Shown: positions 18,594 to 28,018, counted from the first letter of the stretch. The stretch: DNA of 64,000 nt from Sediminibacterium sp. (GCA_016786865.1 JAEUVE010000015.1:62001-126000); one strand, 5' to 3'. Notes: generated by a model from the letters alone, not told the origin. Numbers and translations: made by a program.

Positions 18594-20093
18594 ATGAAAC
18601 CATTTAATCAATTTATTTACCGCTACTGGGATGCCCTCATAACTGCATCTTTGGTATTCGTTTGGATACTGCTCTATGCCAGACATGGAGGAATTGGTAT
18701 TTCCCCGGACTCGGTAGCCTATCTGAGTGCCTCGGATAATATTGTTCATCACTTCTCCTTTACTGATTACAATGAGTTGCCCTTTATACAGTTCCCACTG
18801 GGATACCCTGTATTTTTATCCCTGATACAATTGTTGAGTCCCGGCAACCTGATTCAGAGCGCACCTGTTCTCAATGGCCTGCTCTATTCCGGTTTGCTAT
18901 TTATGAGCAGTTATTTATTCCGGCAAATGCGCTCGTATCATCCTGCAGCAAGACTGCTTCTTTTATTTTTTCTCGCAACCAGCTCCGCGTTGCTCGAAGT
19001 CTATTCCATGCTCTGGTCCGAAACCCTGTTTCTGTTTCTGATACTACTGTTTTTTATTGTATTTCGCAGATACCTGTGTACCCTGCAATACCGCGATCTG
19101 ATCGTAGCCGCAATCACAGCGGCCATGATCTTTGTTGTTCGCTATGCAGGTATTACCACAATCATAACCGGGTTATGCCTGATTCTGTTAAACAAACAAC
19201 TCAGAGGTAAAAGGAAGCTGCAACACCTGTTGGTATTTGGAGTCATAGGTGTTTCACTGGCTGCCTGGAATCTGGTTCGAAACAACCTGGTATCCGGCAC
19301 ATTTACCGGGGTTCGGCAAAAAGCTACCAGAACATTTGCAGAAAACCTGGACCATGTTGGAGAAGTACTTCGGTACTGGTTCCCTTTACCGGAATCCATT
19401 CCGGCCTGGACACTTGTGACCGGCTCGCTGATCTTGTTGATTGCCCTGGCATATGTGGTACACAGCCTGCTGAAACAACCATGTTTTACCGGAACAGAGC
19501 ACATCGTCGGGCTTTTTATTTTGATCTATGCAGCATTCATGCTGACTATATCTTCGGTATCCAGGTTCGAAAGCCTGAGCAGCCGTTTGCTTGTTCCTTC
19601 ATATATTCCGGTCATCCTGCTGCTGGCAACCGGATCGGTTTACCTGGTTCAGCGGAAACGCTTACTGATCAAAACCCTGGCGCTGTTCCTCGTATTGGGA
19701 ATATATGGTTATGCACAGCAGCATCATTATGCCAACAACAGCTATACCTGGGAAGGCGTATCCTATGCAGGAATCCCCGGTTACACCGAAGACCAGTGGA
19801 AGAAATCGCCACTGATAGCGTATATGAAAAATAAGGAAAAGGACTTTAGAGGAACAACCATTTTCTCCAATGCCAATGATGCATTGTTTTTTTTATCCGG
19901 CATCAGCGCATTTCCTTTGCCGCATAAAGACATCCCAGAAGAGATACGTGGTTTCCGGCAAAACAAATCTTTTTACCTGATCTGGTTTTTTTATGGAGAA
20001 AATCCCGATCTGATCGGGCTCGAATACATCAAACAACATTATCCAATTAAGGCTTCCTGGCAATTTAAAGATGGAATTATCTTCAGTTTTTGA
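18594..20093 (+). CDS. Polytopic membrane protein, GT39/GT-C-like glycosyltransferase
   Basis: 499 residues with about ten to twelve hydrophobic helices. The first loop holds GISPDSVAYLS, resembling the acidic first-loop motif of GT-C enzymes (dolichyl/undecaprenyl-phosphate sugar-dependent, PMT/ArnT-like), and the C-terminus is a ~90-residue soluble domain. Such proteins move sugars onto lipid or protein acceptors at the outer face of the inner membrane. Donor and acceptor are unknown. It is followed by pnuC with a 23-base overlap, which suggests translational coupling although no functional link is obvious. Confidence 0.7.
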   Translation: MKPFNQFIYRYWDALITASLVFVWILLYARHGGIGISPDSVAYLSASDNIVHHFSFTDYNELPFIQFPLGYPVFLSLIQLLSPGNLIQSAPVLNGLLYSGLLFMSSYLFRQMRSYHPAARLLLLFFLATSSALLEVYSMLWSETLFLFLILLFFIVFRRYLCTLQYRDLIVAAITAAMIFVVRYAGITTIITGLCLILLNKQLRGKRKLQHLLVFGVIGVSLAAWNLVRNNLVSGTFTGVRQKATRTFAENLDHVGEVLRYWFPLPESIPAWTLVTGSLILLIALAYVVHSLLKQPCFTGTEHIVGLFILIYAAFMLTISSVSRFESLSSRLLVPSYIPVILLLATGSVYLVQRKRLLIKTLALFLVLGIYGYAQQHHYANNSYTWEGVSYAGIPGYTEDQWKKSPLIAYMKNKEKDFRGTTIFSNANDALFFLSGISAFPLPHKDIPEEIRGFRQNKSFYLIWFFYGENPDLIGLEYIKQHYPIKASWQFKDGIIFSF

Positions 20094-20703
20094 TCAGTTC
20101 ATGCAGGGATTGCAGCAAACAGGATGGCTGGAGTTCATTGCTGTACTGTCTGGTATTGCCAGTGTATGGTTCAGCAGAAAAGAAAATATCCTGGTATACC
20201 CCATTGGACTGATCAATACAACGATCTATATCTACCTGAGCATAAAAGGTCACCTGTATGGTGAAGCCAGTGTAAATATTTATTACACAGCGGTAAGCAT
20301 TTACGGTTGGATACTCTGGTCTAAAAAAGATCAGGAAAAACACCAGGCAATTTTACAGATCACGCACAGTAATGCAAAGGATTGGATACAGCAACTATTG
20401 TTTTTCATTGTTTTTTACCTGGGAATCTTTTCTGCACTAATCTGGCTCAAACAGTCTTTTGCACCGGAAGCCATTCCCTGGGCCGATGCTTTTGCCAGTG
20501 CAACAGCCTACACAGGCATGTGGCTCATGGCCAGAAAAAAAGTAGAAAGCTGGATTTGGTGGATAGCAACAAATATTGCTTCCATACCGTTATACTTCAT
20601 CAAGGGTTATGTATTTACCAGTGTACAATTCGTGGTACTTTTACTCCTTGCAATAGCCGGTTGGATCAGCTGGCATAAAAAAGCCAAAGATGCGTCCAAT
20701 TAA
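20071..20703 (+). CDS. pnuC: PnuC-type nicotinamide riboside transporter
   Basis: 210 residues with about seven membrane helices. Typical PnuC features are EFIAVLSGIASVWFSRKENILVYPIGLINT near the start (read in two parts), YYTAVSIYGWILW, and the C-terminal YVFTSVQFVVLLLLAI. It imports nicotinamide riboside by facilitated diffusion. It overlaps the upstream GT39-like gene by 23 bases and the downstream kinase gene by 14; the kinase would trap the vitamer as NMN, confirming NR rather than thiamine as the likely cargo. Confidence 0.92.
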   Translation: MELSSVFDQFMQGLQQTGWLEFIAVLSGIASVWFSRKENILVYPIGLINTTIYIYLSIKGHLYGEASVNIYYTAVSIYGWILWSKKDQEKHQAILQITHSNAKDWIQQLLFFIVFYLGIFSALIWLKQSFAPEAIPWADAFASATAYTGMWLMARKKVESWIWWIATNIASIPLYFIKGYVFTSVQFVVLLLLAIAGWISWHKKAKDASN

Positions 20704-21232
20704 AAAGATTGTTGTAATAGGCCCTGAATCTACCGGAAAAAGTACTTTGTGTGAACTGCTGGCACAGCATTATCAAACGGAATGGTGCAGTGAGTTTGCA
20801 CGTGAATACCTGCTTACGAACGGAACAGACTACAACGCCAGCGATTTACTGGCAATTGCCAAAGGCCAGTTGGCCCTGGAAGAGGAAGTTTGTCTTAAAA
20901 TACAATCTGATTCCACTGCCACACCCATGCTCTTCATAGACACAGATATGTATGTGATGAAAGTATGGAGTGAATATGTTTTCGGAGAATGTGATTTCTT
21001 TATTCTGGATGCCATTGCAGAAAGAAAGTACGATTTGTACCTCCTCTGTAATATTGACCTTCCCTGGGTAAAGGACGAACTGAGGGAATATCCCGATGAA
21101 AAACCAAGACAGGAACTGTTTCGGATCTATAAAGATCTACTGATTAACCAGAAAACGCCCTGGGTATTAATCAGTGGTAATTATGAAGAAAGACTGGCAT
21201 CGGCCATCAAAGCTGTAGACCAGCTTGGCTGA
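20690..21232 (+). CDS. NadR-like nicotinamide riboside kinase
   Basis: 180 residues equal to the C-terminal kinase domain of NadR, with Walker A GPESTGKST (11-19) and the downstream acidic segment FIDTDMYVMKVW. The NMN adenylyltransferase domain and DNA-binding domain of full NadR are absent, so the product should be NMN, which another enzyme would convert to NAD. It overlaps pnuC by 14 bases, forming an import-and-phosphorylate pair for pyridine nucleotide salvage. Ends 12 bases before the convergent mtgA. Confidence 0.9.
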   Translation: MRPIKKIVVIGPESTGKSTLCELLAQHYQTEWCSEFAREYLLTNGTDYNASDLLAIAKGQLALEEEVCLKIQSDSTATPMLFIDTDMYVMKVWSEYVFGECDFFILDAIAERKYDLYLLCNIDLPWVKDELREYPDEKPRQELFRIYKDLLINQKTPWVLISGNYEERLASAIKAVDQLG

Positions 21233-21244
21233 TCACCCGTCTTA

Positions 21245-21967
21245 TTACTTTAATAAAGCCCTGATGTCTTCATCGTCTTCTATATTGCGCATCTGCTGGA
21301 GAATTTGCGGATAACGCCAGGAAACCCTTCTACTCATAGGCTTCACAGAAAACTTTTTGGGATTGGGCAGGCAGGCAATGATCATGGCGGCTTCGGACCG
21401 GGTAAGTTGTTTCGCCGGTTTTTTAAAATAATGTTGTGCGGCGGCTTCAATACCAAAAATGCCCGGCCCCATTTCAATCACATTCAGGTATACCTCCAGG
21501 ATTCTTTGTTTGCCCCAGATCCATTCGATCATTTTGGTAAAATACAGTTCCGGGACCTTCCGGATGAATTTGGTAATACTACCTCCCTGCCACAGAAAAA
21601 CATTTTTAGCTGTTTGCTGTGTAATGGTACTGGCACCACCACCCAATGGTATCCTGGTTTTCTTTCCCTTTTTTTTAGGCTTTAGGCTCTTCTCAATTGC
21701 ATCCCAATCAAATCCGCCATGATCGGTGAACGCCTGGTCTTCGCTCGCAATGGCGGCCAGCTTTACAGCATAGCTGATTTCATTCCAACGAACATAATCC
21801 CGCTTCAGTCCGTATCCGAAAGTGTTGGCCAGCTGGGTTACGGTAACCGGAGGCATGACCCACCTGGTTACAATAATATACAACAGGGAGGAACAAAATA
21901 AAATCAGGGATATTCGCTTGGTCGAACGCCAGATCCTGCCGAAAATTCCTGTTGGTGTTTTTTTCAT
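21245..21967 (-). CDS. mtgA: Monofunctional peptidoglycan glycosyltransferase
   Basis: 240 residues. One N-terminal transmembrane anchor (ISLILFCSSLLYIIVTRWV) is followed by a GT51 domain with the catalytic Glu in ASEDQAFTDHGGFDW and the motifs GGASTITQQTAKN and EVYLNVIEMG. No transpeptidase domain, so it polymerises lipid II into glycan strands only. The frame stays open to 22006, overlapping the LysE-like gene; I chose the ATG at 21967, seven bases after that gene's stop. It is the last gene of a GH3-like/LysE/mtgA run. Confidence 0.95.
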   Translation of the reverse strand: MKKTPTGIFGRIWRSTKRISLILFCSSLLYIIVTRWVMPPVTVTQLANTFGYGLKRDYVRWNEISYAVKLAAIASEDQAFTDHGGFDWDAIEKSLKPKKKGKKTRIPLGGGASTITQQTAKNVFLWQGGSITKFIRKVPELYFTKMIEWIWGKQRILEVYLNVIEMGPGIFGIEAAAQHYFKKPAKQLTRSEAAMIIACLPNPKKFSVKPMSRRVSWRYPQILQQMRNIEDDEDIRALLK

Positions 21968-21974
21968 AAGAGGG

Positions 21975-22643
21975 TCAGGCTGGTTTTTGATTGATGACAT
22001 GACCAAAATTCAGCACACCCCAGCAAAGTGCAATTCCAAAACCAATAAGGATAATTCCTGAAACTATATTGATATAATGGAGGTTCTTGGGTGTAAGCTT
22101 GGTCCTGAGTTTTCCTGCCAGCGCTACTTTCAGTACATCGCTCAGCAACACAAAAATGAGACAGGTGGCAAAAACAATAAACTTATACTGCGCAGGATTA
22201 GACGTAGTAGCTGCATCCCCTATAATAGCAGCAGTCCAGGCAAACCAAAACAGAAAAACACCGGGATTCAGCGTATTCATCAGGTATCCCGCCATAAAAA
22301 TTCCGGCCAGATCTCTTTTCCTGAACTTTTTTTGCACGAGCTTATTCTCTTCGTTGGTAACTACCTTCTTAAAGAATAAAGTATATACACCCACTGCCAC
22401 CAGAAAAATACTGCCTGTAACCGCAATGGCCGTGGTATGGTTTAATGCTGCAGTAAAAAGGGAAGTAAAAAAATTACAGAACAACACCAGCGATATATCA
22501 CTGGCAGAAACACCGGCAACAAAGGAATAGCCTGCTTTATGGCCATTGTTTACACTTTGCTTAATGATTGCAAAGATCACCGGACCTACAGAAATACTCA
22601 GAAGTACTCCTAAAACCAACCCTTTTAAAATAGGTGCAAGCAT
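21975..22643 (-). CDS. LysE/RhtB-family transporter
   Basis: 222 residues with six predicted helices. The N-terminal signature GVLLSISVGPVIFAII is diagnostic of LysE/RhtB exporters of amino acids and related small molecules. A cytoplasmic loop rich in Lys (about 105-115) follows helix three. The substrate is unknown. It sits 15 bases after the GH3-like gene, which forms acyl-amino acid conjugates in plants, so an amino-acid-related cargo is conceivable (inference). Confidence 0.88.
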   Translation of the reverse strand: MLAPILKGLVLGVLLSISVGPVIFAIIKQSVNNGHKAGYSFVAGVSASDISLVLFCNFFTSLFTAALNHTTAIAVTGSIFLVAVGVYTLFFKKVVTNEENKLVQKKFRKRDLAGIFMAGYLMNTLNPGVFLFWFAWTAAIIGDAATTSNPAQYKFIVFATCLIFVLLSDVLKVALAGKLRTKLTPKNLHYINIVSGIILIGFGIALCWGVLNFGHVINQKPA

Positions 22644-22658
22644 AGGTGCAATAATCGG

Positions 22659-24215
22659 TTAAAGGGAGGATTTTTCAAATTGCTTTTTGTTGGCCGGAGC
22701 TGTATTTAAAAACTGCTGCCACTCTTCGAGGATTTTTCCTTTCAGTACCCTGGGAAATTTATGCTGACCTCCGATCTTACCCTTCACTTTCATAAAATCC
22801 ATGAAATGCTGTTCGCTGAGTACTTGCAGCTTCACTTCACGGAGCGCACTTTTTCTTTCAACGGCATAGTCGTCGTTCAGTTCTTTCAGAAATTCATCTA
22901 TGGTTTGTGCCAGCTGATCCGGATCAACCGCATCATTACAGGCTACATACCACTGGTGCGCAAAAAAGTTACCGGAGGGAACCCCAGCAACTGTAAATTC
23001 AGGAATACAGATATTGAATTTTTCTCCAGCCATTTGGATAGCCCTGTTCATGTTGTCTACACTCAGGTGCTCTCCTACCAGGCTAAGAAAGTGTTTGGTT
23101 CTGCCGGTGATAATGATTTCGGATCTTTCCTTATCTACGAAACGGATGGTATCGCCGATGAGATACCGCCAGGTACCCGCAGTTGTACTGATCAGAAGCG
23201 CATAATCTTTTCCTTCCTCCACTTCATGAAGCATCAGCGCCTGCGGCTTTTCTACCATGTCTCCATCGGGTGTGAAATTCACATCATCGAAGGGAACAAA
23301 CTCCATGAAAATATGTTCATTGGTCACCAGACGCATGCCGGGTGCATTTTGCCGATCCTGATATGCAATAAAACCCTCGCTGGCCAGATAGGTTTCTATA
23401 TAAGTGATGGGCTTACCCAGCATTTTTTCAAATCCTTTCTTATAGGGCTCAAAACTCACACCACCATGAACAAAGAATGCCAGATTCGGCCACAGTTCAT
23501 GGATATTATTCAGTTTATACCGCTCCACAATGCGTTCTACACACATCTGAATCCAGGCAGGTACGCCCACCAGAAAACCGATATCCCACTCCGCCGCTTT
23601 TTCTACGATTTCATCAATCTTCTTGTTCCAGTCTTTTTGCTTGGCAATTTTCTTTCCGGGCTTATAAAAAGGTTGAAACCAGAACGGTGCTTTTTTAACG
23701 GTAATACCACTCAGATCTCCGGCATAGTAGCCCGCACCTTTTTGCAATTCGGTACTTCCGCCCAAAGTAAGCCAGCCCTTGCTAAGGGAGGCATAGGGAA
23801 TATTTTCATAAGAACGGAGACTCAGCAACTGCTTGATCATAACGATCTTATTGCCTTTGAGTATGTCGTTGGTGATCGGAATATATTTACTGGCCGCTTC
23901 GCTGGTACCGCTGCTCAGGGCATAATACTTGATTTTACCCGGCCAGCAGATATCAGACTGTCCTTCGAGGGTTTTATGCCACCACTCATTGTAAATTTTA
24001 TTGTAATTAAAAGTGGGAACAATTTCCTGGAATTTCTTACCCGGATGCTTGCTGACCAATATTTCATCGAAGCGGTATTGCTGACCAAAAGCCGTAAACC
24101 TCGCTTTTTTCAGCAGCTTCTTCAATACCCGAAGCTGGTCTCGCCTCAGGTTATTCTGGGGCAACCGGAGTGCTTTGAGGATTGAATTGGGAAGTTTCAG
24201 ATCAATAATGGGCAT
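22659..24215 (-). CDS. GH3-family (auxin-responsive type) adenylating acyl-amidosynthetase
   Basis: 518 residues, beginning at the ATG at 24215 (the frame extends to 24275 without homology). The ANL-like adenylation features of the GH3 family are visible: YYALSSGTSEAASKYIP near 110-125, GRTKHFLSLVGEHLS as the C-terminal hinge, and GTWRYLIGDTIRF. Plant GH3 proteins join acyl acids such as jasmonate or auxin to amino acids; bacterial members are common in Bacteroidota but their substrates are not established. First gene of the run with LysE-like and mtgA. Confidence 0.88.
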   Translation of the reverse strand: MPIIDLKLPNSILKALRLPQNNLRRDQLRVLKKLLKKARFTAFGQQYRFDEILVSKHPGKKFQEIVPTFNYNKIYNEWWHKTLEGQSDICWPGKIKYYALSSGTSEAASKYIPITNDILKGNKIVMIKQLLSLRSYENIPYASLSKGWLTLGGSTELQKGAGYYAGDLSGITVKKAPFWFQPFYKPGKKIAKQKDWNKKIDEIVEKAAEWDIGFLVGVPAWIQMCVERIVERYKLNNIHELWPNLAFFVHGGVSFEPYKKGFEKMLGKPITYIETYLASEGFIAYQDRQNAPGMRLVTNEHIFMEFVPFDDVNFTPDGDMVEKPQALMLHEVEEGKDYALLISTTAGTWRYLIGDTIRFVDKERSEIIITGRTKHFLSLVGEHLSVDNMNRAIQMAGEKFNICIPEFTVAGVPSGNFFAHQWYVACNDAVDPDQLAQTIDEFLKELNDDYAVERKSALREVKLQVLSEQHFMDFMKVKGKIGGQHKFPRVLKGKILEEWQQFLNTAPANKKQFEKSSL

Positions 24216-24297
24216 CGTTAGCTGAGCGCGTTTAGAACAAGCGAAGCTAAAACAAATGCCCAATATTTGGTTCAACTATCGGAAATACCCCTTGAGC

Positions 24298-25152
24298 TTA
24301 CCATCTTCTGTATCTGGAACCACCACCCAGACCAAGATTGTAAGTTACCCTTACCTGAACAGAATAGTAACTGTCTTTTATATCGGGGTTTCCTCTTGGC
24401 TGTAATCCGGGTTTGGCGTTGGGGTTCAGTTCGTCTCCCCTGAAAGCCAACTGGTATGCATATTCGTTGATGCTATTTTTATCGGGATACTGACGAGCGC
24501 TTACATCGTCGAGGTTATCGGTATTGGTAAACCGGTAGGCCACTTCCGCACCAACGGAAATCAGGTCGTTCACCTGAACCCGGAAACCAAGGCCGGAAAC
24601 CAGACAAACTTCGCTGGTATTATACGCTTTTCCGAGTTTGGCACTGGCACCCTTTCCTTCCATCAACAGGGCAAAAGTACCTTCCTGACCCTGAGTTCCG
24701 ATTTGTTTCAGCTGAACTTTATTACCAAATCTGTCTACAGTAGTAGGGTTGAAGAAAAATACACCTGGGCCGCCAAAAAGATATGGAGTAACCATTACAT
24801 TTTCGGTATTGAAGAGGTCGAATTCGGCGAGGGTACTTACCTCCCAAACATCAGATTTGAAGTTCAGGTTCCGGTTCCTGGTAGGCCAGTAAACAGACTT
24901 TTTATCATCTCCCTGAACCGGAACATAGGCTATATTCAGTCTGGCCCTGAACCGGGAGCTAAGATCCACACTCAAATCGGCACTCATAGAAGGAGATACC
25001 TGCTGAAAAAAGGCCTGAGTATATATTAGATCGCCAAAATATGCGCTTACGCCTGAGCCAACGCCCAGTTTTACAGATTGCGACATGCCCATGCTGAAAA
25101 TATGCAGCGCAATGATGGAGGCGAGAACGGGTTTAAGTATAGTAGTTTTCAT
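24298..25152 (-). CDS. Outer-membrane beta-barrel protein, DUF6089-like
   Basis: 284 residues starting at the ATG at 25152, with a signal peptide (to GMSQS). The mature protein opens with GVGSGVSAYFGDL, a phrase typical of the DUF6089 porin-like family, then alternating hydrophobic strands and a C-terminal strand SVQVRVTYNLGLG. The family is common in Bacteroidota outer membranes; members near PorXY or type IX secretion genes exist, but none are seen here. Function unknown. Confidence 0.8.
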   Translation of the reverse strand: MKTTILKPVLASIIALHIFSMGMSQSVKLGVGSGVSAYFGDLIYTQAFFQQVSPSMSADLSVDLSSRFRARLNIAYVPVQGDDKKSVYWPTRNRNLNFKSDVWEVSTLAEFDLFNTENVMVTPYLFGGPGVFFFNPTTVDRFGNKVQLKQIGTQGQEGTFALLMEGKGASAKLGKAYNTSEVCLVSGLGFRVQVNDLISVGAEVAYRFTNTDNLDDVSARQYPDKNSINEYAYQLAFRGDELNPNAKPGLQPRGNPDIKDSYYSVQVRVTYNLGLGGGSRYRRW

Positions 25153-25436
25153 GACCCTGATTTTATACCACAAAGCTCCTGCGAATAAGTCCGGGGAGGT
25201 TTCTGCCAGTCCGCAGACTATATCAATTATTAATCATTGGGATTTTTCGTAATAAATAGCTGATGTCCCCAGGATACATTTCGGTTGAAAGGCCCTGTTT
25301 ATCGCATTTCTAGTATGCGGGATACATTTAAATCACTACATTTAGGGGGTCATAAAGGGCGTTGTAGTGGCAAAAAATCGGCCGGTTTTTGTCAATTATT
25401 CGTTACAAGAACATCAAATGATGAATATTTTATAAA

Positions 25437-26954
25437 ATGGATGCTTTTAAAAAAATCTTGGAAGAGCAGAAAGATTATTATGAAAGTCTCCTGAACAATG
25501 TACCTGCAGATTTTGCCATTTTCAACACAGAGCACCGGTACGAATTTGTAAATACGAAGGCTTTTCCTGGTCAGTACATCCGGGAATGGGTCATTGGGAA
25601 AACCGACTATGAGTACCTGGAACTCAATGATTTTCCGAAAGACATTGCCGAACAAAGGCGAAAATATTTTACCACTGCAGTAAAAGAGCGGAAAATGGTA
25701 GAATTTGAAGAGGTAACAGAAACGCCCGACGGAAACAACATATATTATTTAAGAAGATATTTTCCTGTTTTAAACGGAAGCCAGGATGTAGATAAAATCA
25801 TCAGCTATGGCATAGACATTACCAATCTCCGGCACAGGGAACTGGAAATGCAGAAAAGAGCCGGGGTATTCCGCCGTCTGGTTAACAGTATGAACCAGCT
25901 GGTGGTGATCGTTCAAAGCGACCTGACCATTTCATTTGCCAATAAAAAATGGCTGGATGAAATTGGCGTCAAAACCTACCAGCTTACCCAGTATTTCCTG
26001 GAAGGGGGAGAAGACTTTATGGAGGCATTTACTGCAGCCATCGAGGATCAGGAGCCGGATCCGGCAAAGGAGCTGAAGGTAATCATGCAATCCCATTCCG
26101 GGCATCGCCTGATTATGGCATTCAGCATTGTGCCTTTTTTTTATACCAGTAACGAAGATAAAAGCTGGGCAGTGTTTTTTACGGATATCACCGAACATAT
26201 CCGGATCGAAGAAGAGTTGAAAAAGGTCCTTGAAAAAGAACACAAGCTGAATCAGCTGAAGAGCAGTTTTGTGAGCCTGGTATCGCACGAATTGAGAACA
26301 CCGCTGGCGGTAATTCAATCCAACAACGATCTGATTAACCAATCGGCAGAAGCGCAGGGGTTGGGACCAAATGCCTTTACAAAAAAATATACCCGGCGAA
26401 TTGCTGATCAGATCGATAATATGACCAAGATGCTGAACGACTTTTTGGTGGTTGGGAAAATTGAATCTAAAAGCATCCGGTCAAATCCTGAACAAACGGA
26501 GGTACGGGAAATGCTGGAGCTGTTGTTCAAAGAATATTATTGTCCGTGGAAAGATGGCCGCAGCATGGTTTACCGTTTTAGCGGAAACAACGATCCGGTA
26601 TGGATTGATCCTATTCAGCTGAAACATATCCTGACCAACCTGATCGATAATGCATTCAAGTATTCTGAAGGAAAGGAACCGCCAAAAGTGAAAGTGAAAC
26701 AAAGAACGGGAAGCTGGAGTATCCTGATTGCAGACCAGGGAATTGGTATTCCGGCAGAGGACCGCGACAAAATGTTCAACGCATTTATCAGGGGTTCCAA
26801 CGTAGGAGATATTGTAGGTACAGGGGTGGGGTTGATGATTGTGAAGTATTTCATCGGCCTCAACAACGGTACTGTTCAATTGAGAAGTACCCAGGGAAAA
26901 GGAACCATATTTTACCTGAATTTTAATAACAATATTGATTCACCGGTTGAATAA
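25437..26954 (+). CDS. PAS sensor histidine kinase
   Basis: 505 residues, no membrane segment. Two PAS-like modules (about 15-130 and 140-260, closing in GIDITNLR and TDITEHIR) are followed by HisKA with H284 (LVSHELRTPLAVIQ) and an HATPase with DNAFKYSEG, DQGIGIP and GTGVGLMIV. It is followed after six bases by a REC-AraC regulator, so the pair forms one two-component system. The signal is unknown and presumably cytoplasmic. Confidence 0.93.
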   Translation: MDAFKKILEEQKDYYESLLNNVPADFAIFNTEHRYEFVNTKAFPGQYIREWVIGKTDYEYLELNDFPKDIAEQRRKYFTTAVKERKMVEFEEVTETPDGNNIYYLRRYFPVLNGSQDVDKIISYGIDITNLRHRELEMQKRAGVFRRLVNSMNQLVVIVQSDLTISFANKKWLDEIGVKTYQLTQYFLEGGEDFMEAFTAAIEDQEPDPAKELKVIMQSHSGHRLIMAFSIVPFFYTSNEDKSWAVFFTDITEHIRIEEELKKVLEKEHKLNQLKSSFVSLVSHELRTPLAVIQSNNDLINQSAEAQGLGPNAFTKKYTRRIADQIDNMTKMLNDFLVVGKIESKSIRSNPEQTEVREMLELLFKEYYCPWKDGRSMVYRFSGNNDPVWIDPIQLKHILTNLIDNAFKYSEGKEPPKVKVKQRTGSWSILIADQGIGIPAEDRDKMFNAFIRGSNVGDIVGTGVGLMIVKYFIGLNNGTVQLRSTQGKGTIFYLNFNNNIDSPVE

Positions 26955-26960
26955 TTTTTT

Positions 26961-27743
26961 ATGATGAAGGAAACATCCATTTTATTGGTTGAAGACCACA
27001 AGGAACTGCGCGAATCGCTGGAAGAGAGTCTCTCTTTTACAACCAATGTTATTGCCGTATCCAATGGAATAGATTGTCTGGAAACCCTGAAAAAACAAAT
27101 TCCGGATCTGATACTGCTCGACATCATGCTGCCCTTTCCTTTGGATGGTTTTTCCATTCTCCGCATTCTGAAAAATGACCCGAAACTTTCAGCCATACCC
27201 GTGATTTTGATGTCGGCGCTGAACAGCGACGATAAAATCAGCATGGGATTGGAACTGGGGGCCAACGATTACCTGGTAAAACCGCTAAAAATCAACGAGT
27301 TGCTATTGAAAGTCAAAAACCTGGTAGGCATCAAAAAAGAAATCATCAACCAGCTGGAAAAGAAAACCGTTCTGAAGGATGAAGACAATGACCTCTCCAG
27401 CTTTGAAATGACTTTTAAAAAGAACTTCAGTTCTGCCGTGGATGAATTGTTCGACAACAACACCCTAACCGTTCAGGATCTTGCCGAAAAGCTGTCGATG
27501 AGCATTTCCACCCTGGAAAGATGGGTGATTCGGTTTTATAATGTAACCCCTCAGAAATACATCATCCGGTCCCGATTGATGAAGGCAGAAATGATGCTCC
27601 GACAAAACCTGGGATCCATTAAGGATATTGCTTATACCACCGGATTCAATTCCGAGCCCTATTTCTGCGCCTGCTTCAAAAAAGAGTACGGTAAATCTCC
27701 CCTGGCATTTAAAAAAGATGTAGGTGGAACCACACAGCGATGA
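26961..27743 (+). CDS. Response regulator with AraC-type DNA-binding domain
   Basis: 260 residues. Receiver domain 1-125 with E11 D12, phospho-acceptor D54 (LILLDIML) and K in LVKPLKI. After a ~35-residue linker comes an AraC/XylS double helix-turn-helix (about 160-255) with SMSISTLERWVIRF and IKDIAYTTGFNSEPYF. Partner of the upstream PAS kinase, six bases away. REC-AraC fusions of this order are common in Bacteroidota carbohydrate regulation; targets here are unknown, with the small gene downstream one candidate. Confidence 0.93.
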   Translation: MMKETSILLVEDHKELRESLEESLSFTTNVIAVSNGIDCLETLKKQIPDLILLDIMLPFPLDGFSILRILKNDPKLSAIPVILMSALNSDDKISMGLELGANDYLVKPLKINELLLKVKNLVGIKKEIINQLEKKTVLKDEDNDLSSFEMTFKKNFSSAVDELFDNNTLTVQDLAEKLSMSISTLERWVIRFYNVTPQKYIIRSRLMKAEMMLRQNLGSIKDIAYTTGFNSEPYFCACFKKEYGKSPLAFKKDVGGTTQR

Positions 27744-27798
27744 CGAATTTTTTACAATAAACAACGAATTATCATCATCTTCCCGGTTGGCTGAGTTC

Positions 27799-27806
27799 TA
27801 ATTTTG
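27799..27806 (+). promoter_or_regulatory. -7 box (TAATTTTG) upstream of the 63-residue gene
   Basis: Exact TAnnTTTG match 17 bases before the ATG at 27823, indicating that the small gene has its own start of transcription. Confidence 0.5.
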
Positions 27807-27822
27807 ATAAAAATTCAGCACC

Positions 27823-28014
27823 ATGGAGGTCCTCAACAGCCACGAACGCCAGGGAAAGACCGTTGGAGAAATAGAAGGTTCCTATAAAATGATGGGATTG
27901 TCTATTCTTTTTGTACTGGTGATGATGGTTTATTCCAGCCTTACCCGGTCTTCGGATAAAATGGAAAGCCAGACGGCCAAAAAATCAAATGTTGAACTGG
28001 TTCAGAACCACTAG
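27823..28014 (+). CDS. Small single-span membrane protein, unknown
   Basis: 63 residues: a charged N-terminus (~22), one clear transmembrane helix (MGLSILFVLVMMVYSSL) and a polar Ser/Lys-rich tail. No family recognised. Reasons to think it real: its own -7 box 17 bases upstream, a good ATG, hydropathy like a true single-span protein, and exact fit between the regulator gene and the convergent GT2 gene. A target or accessory of the adjacent two-component system is possible but unproven. Confidence 0.6.
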   Translation: MEVLNSHERQGKTVGEIEGSYKMMGLSILFVLVMMVYSSLTRSSDKMESQTAKKSNVELVQNH

Positions 28015-28018
28015 TTTG

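Noticed and set aside
22761..24185. A 474-codon plus-strand ORF opposite the GH3-like gene
   Set aside because: It lies fully antisense to a gene with clear family motifs and its translation has no recognisable domain and odd composition (many Cys, His, Phe). A shadow frame.
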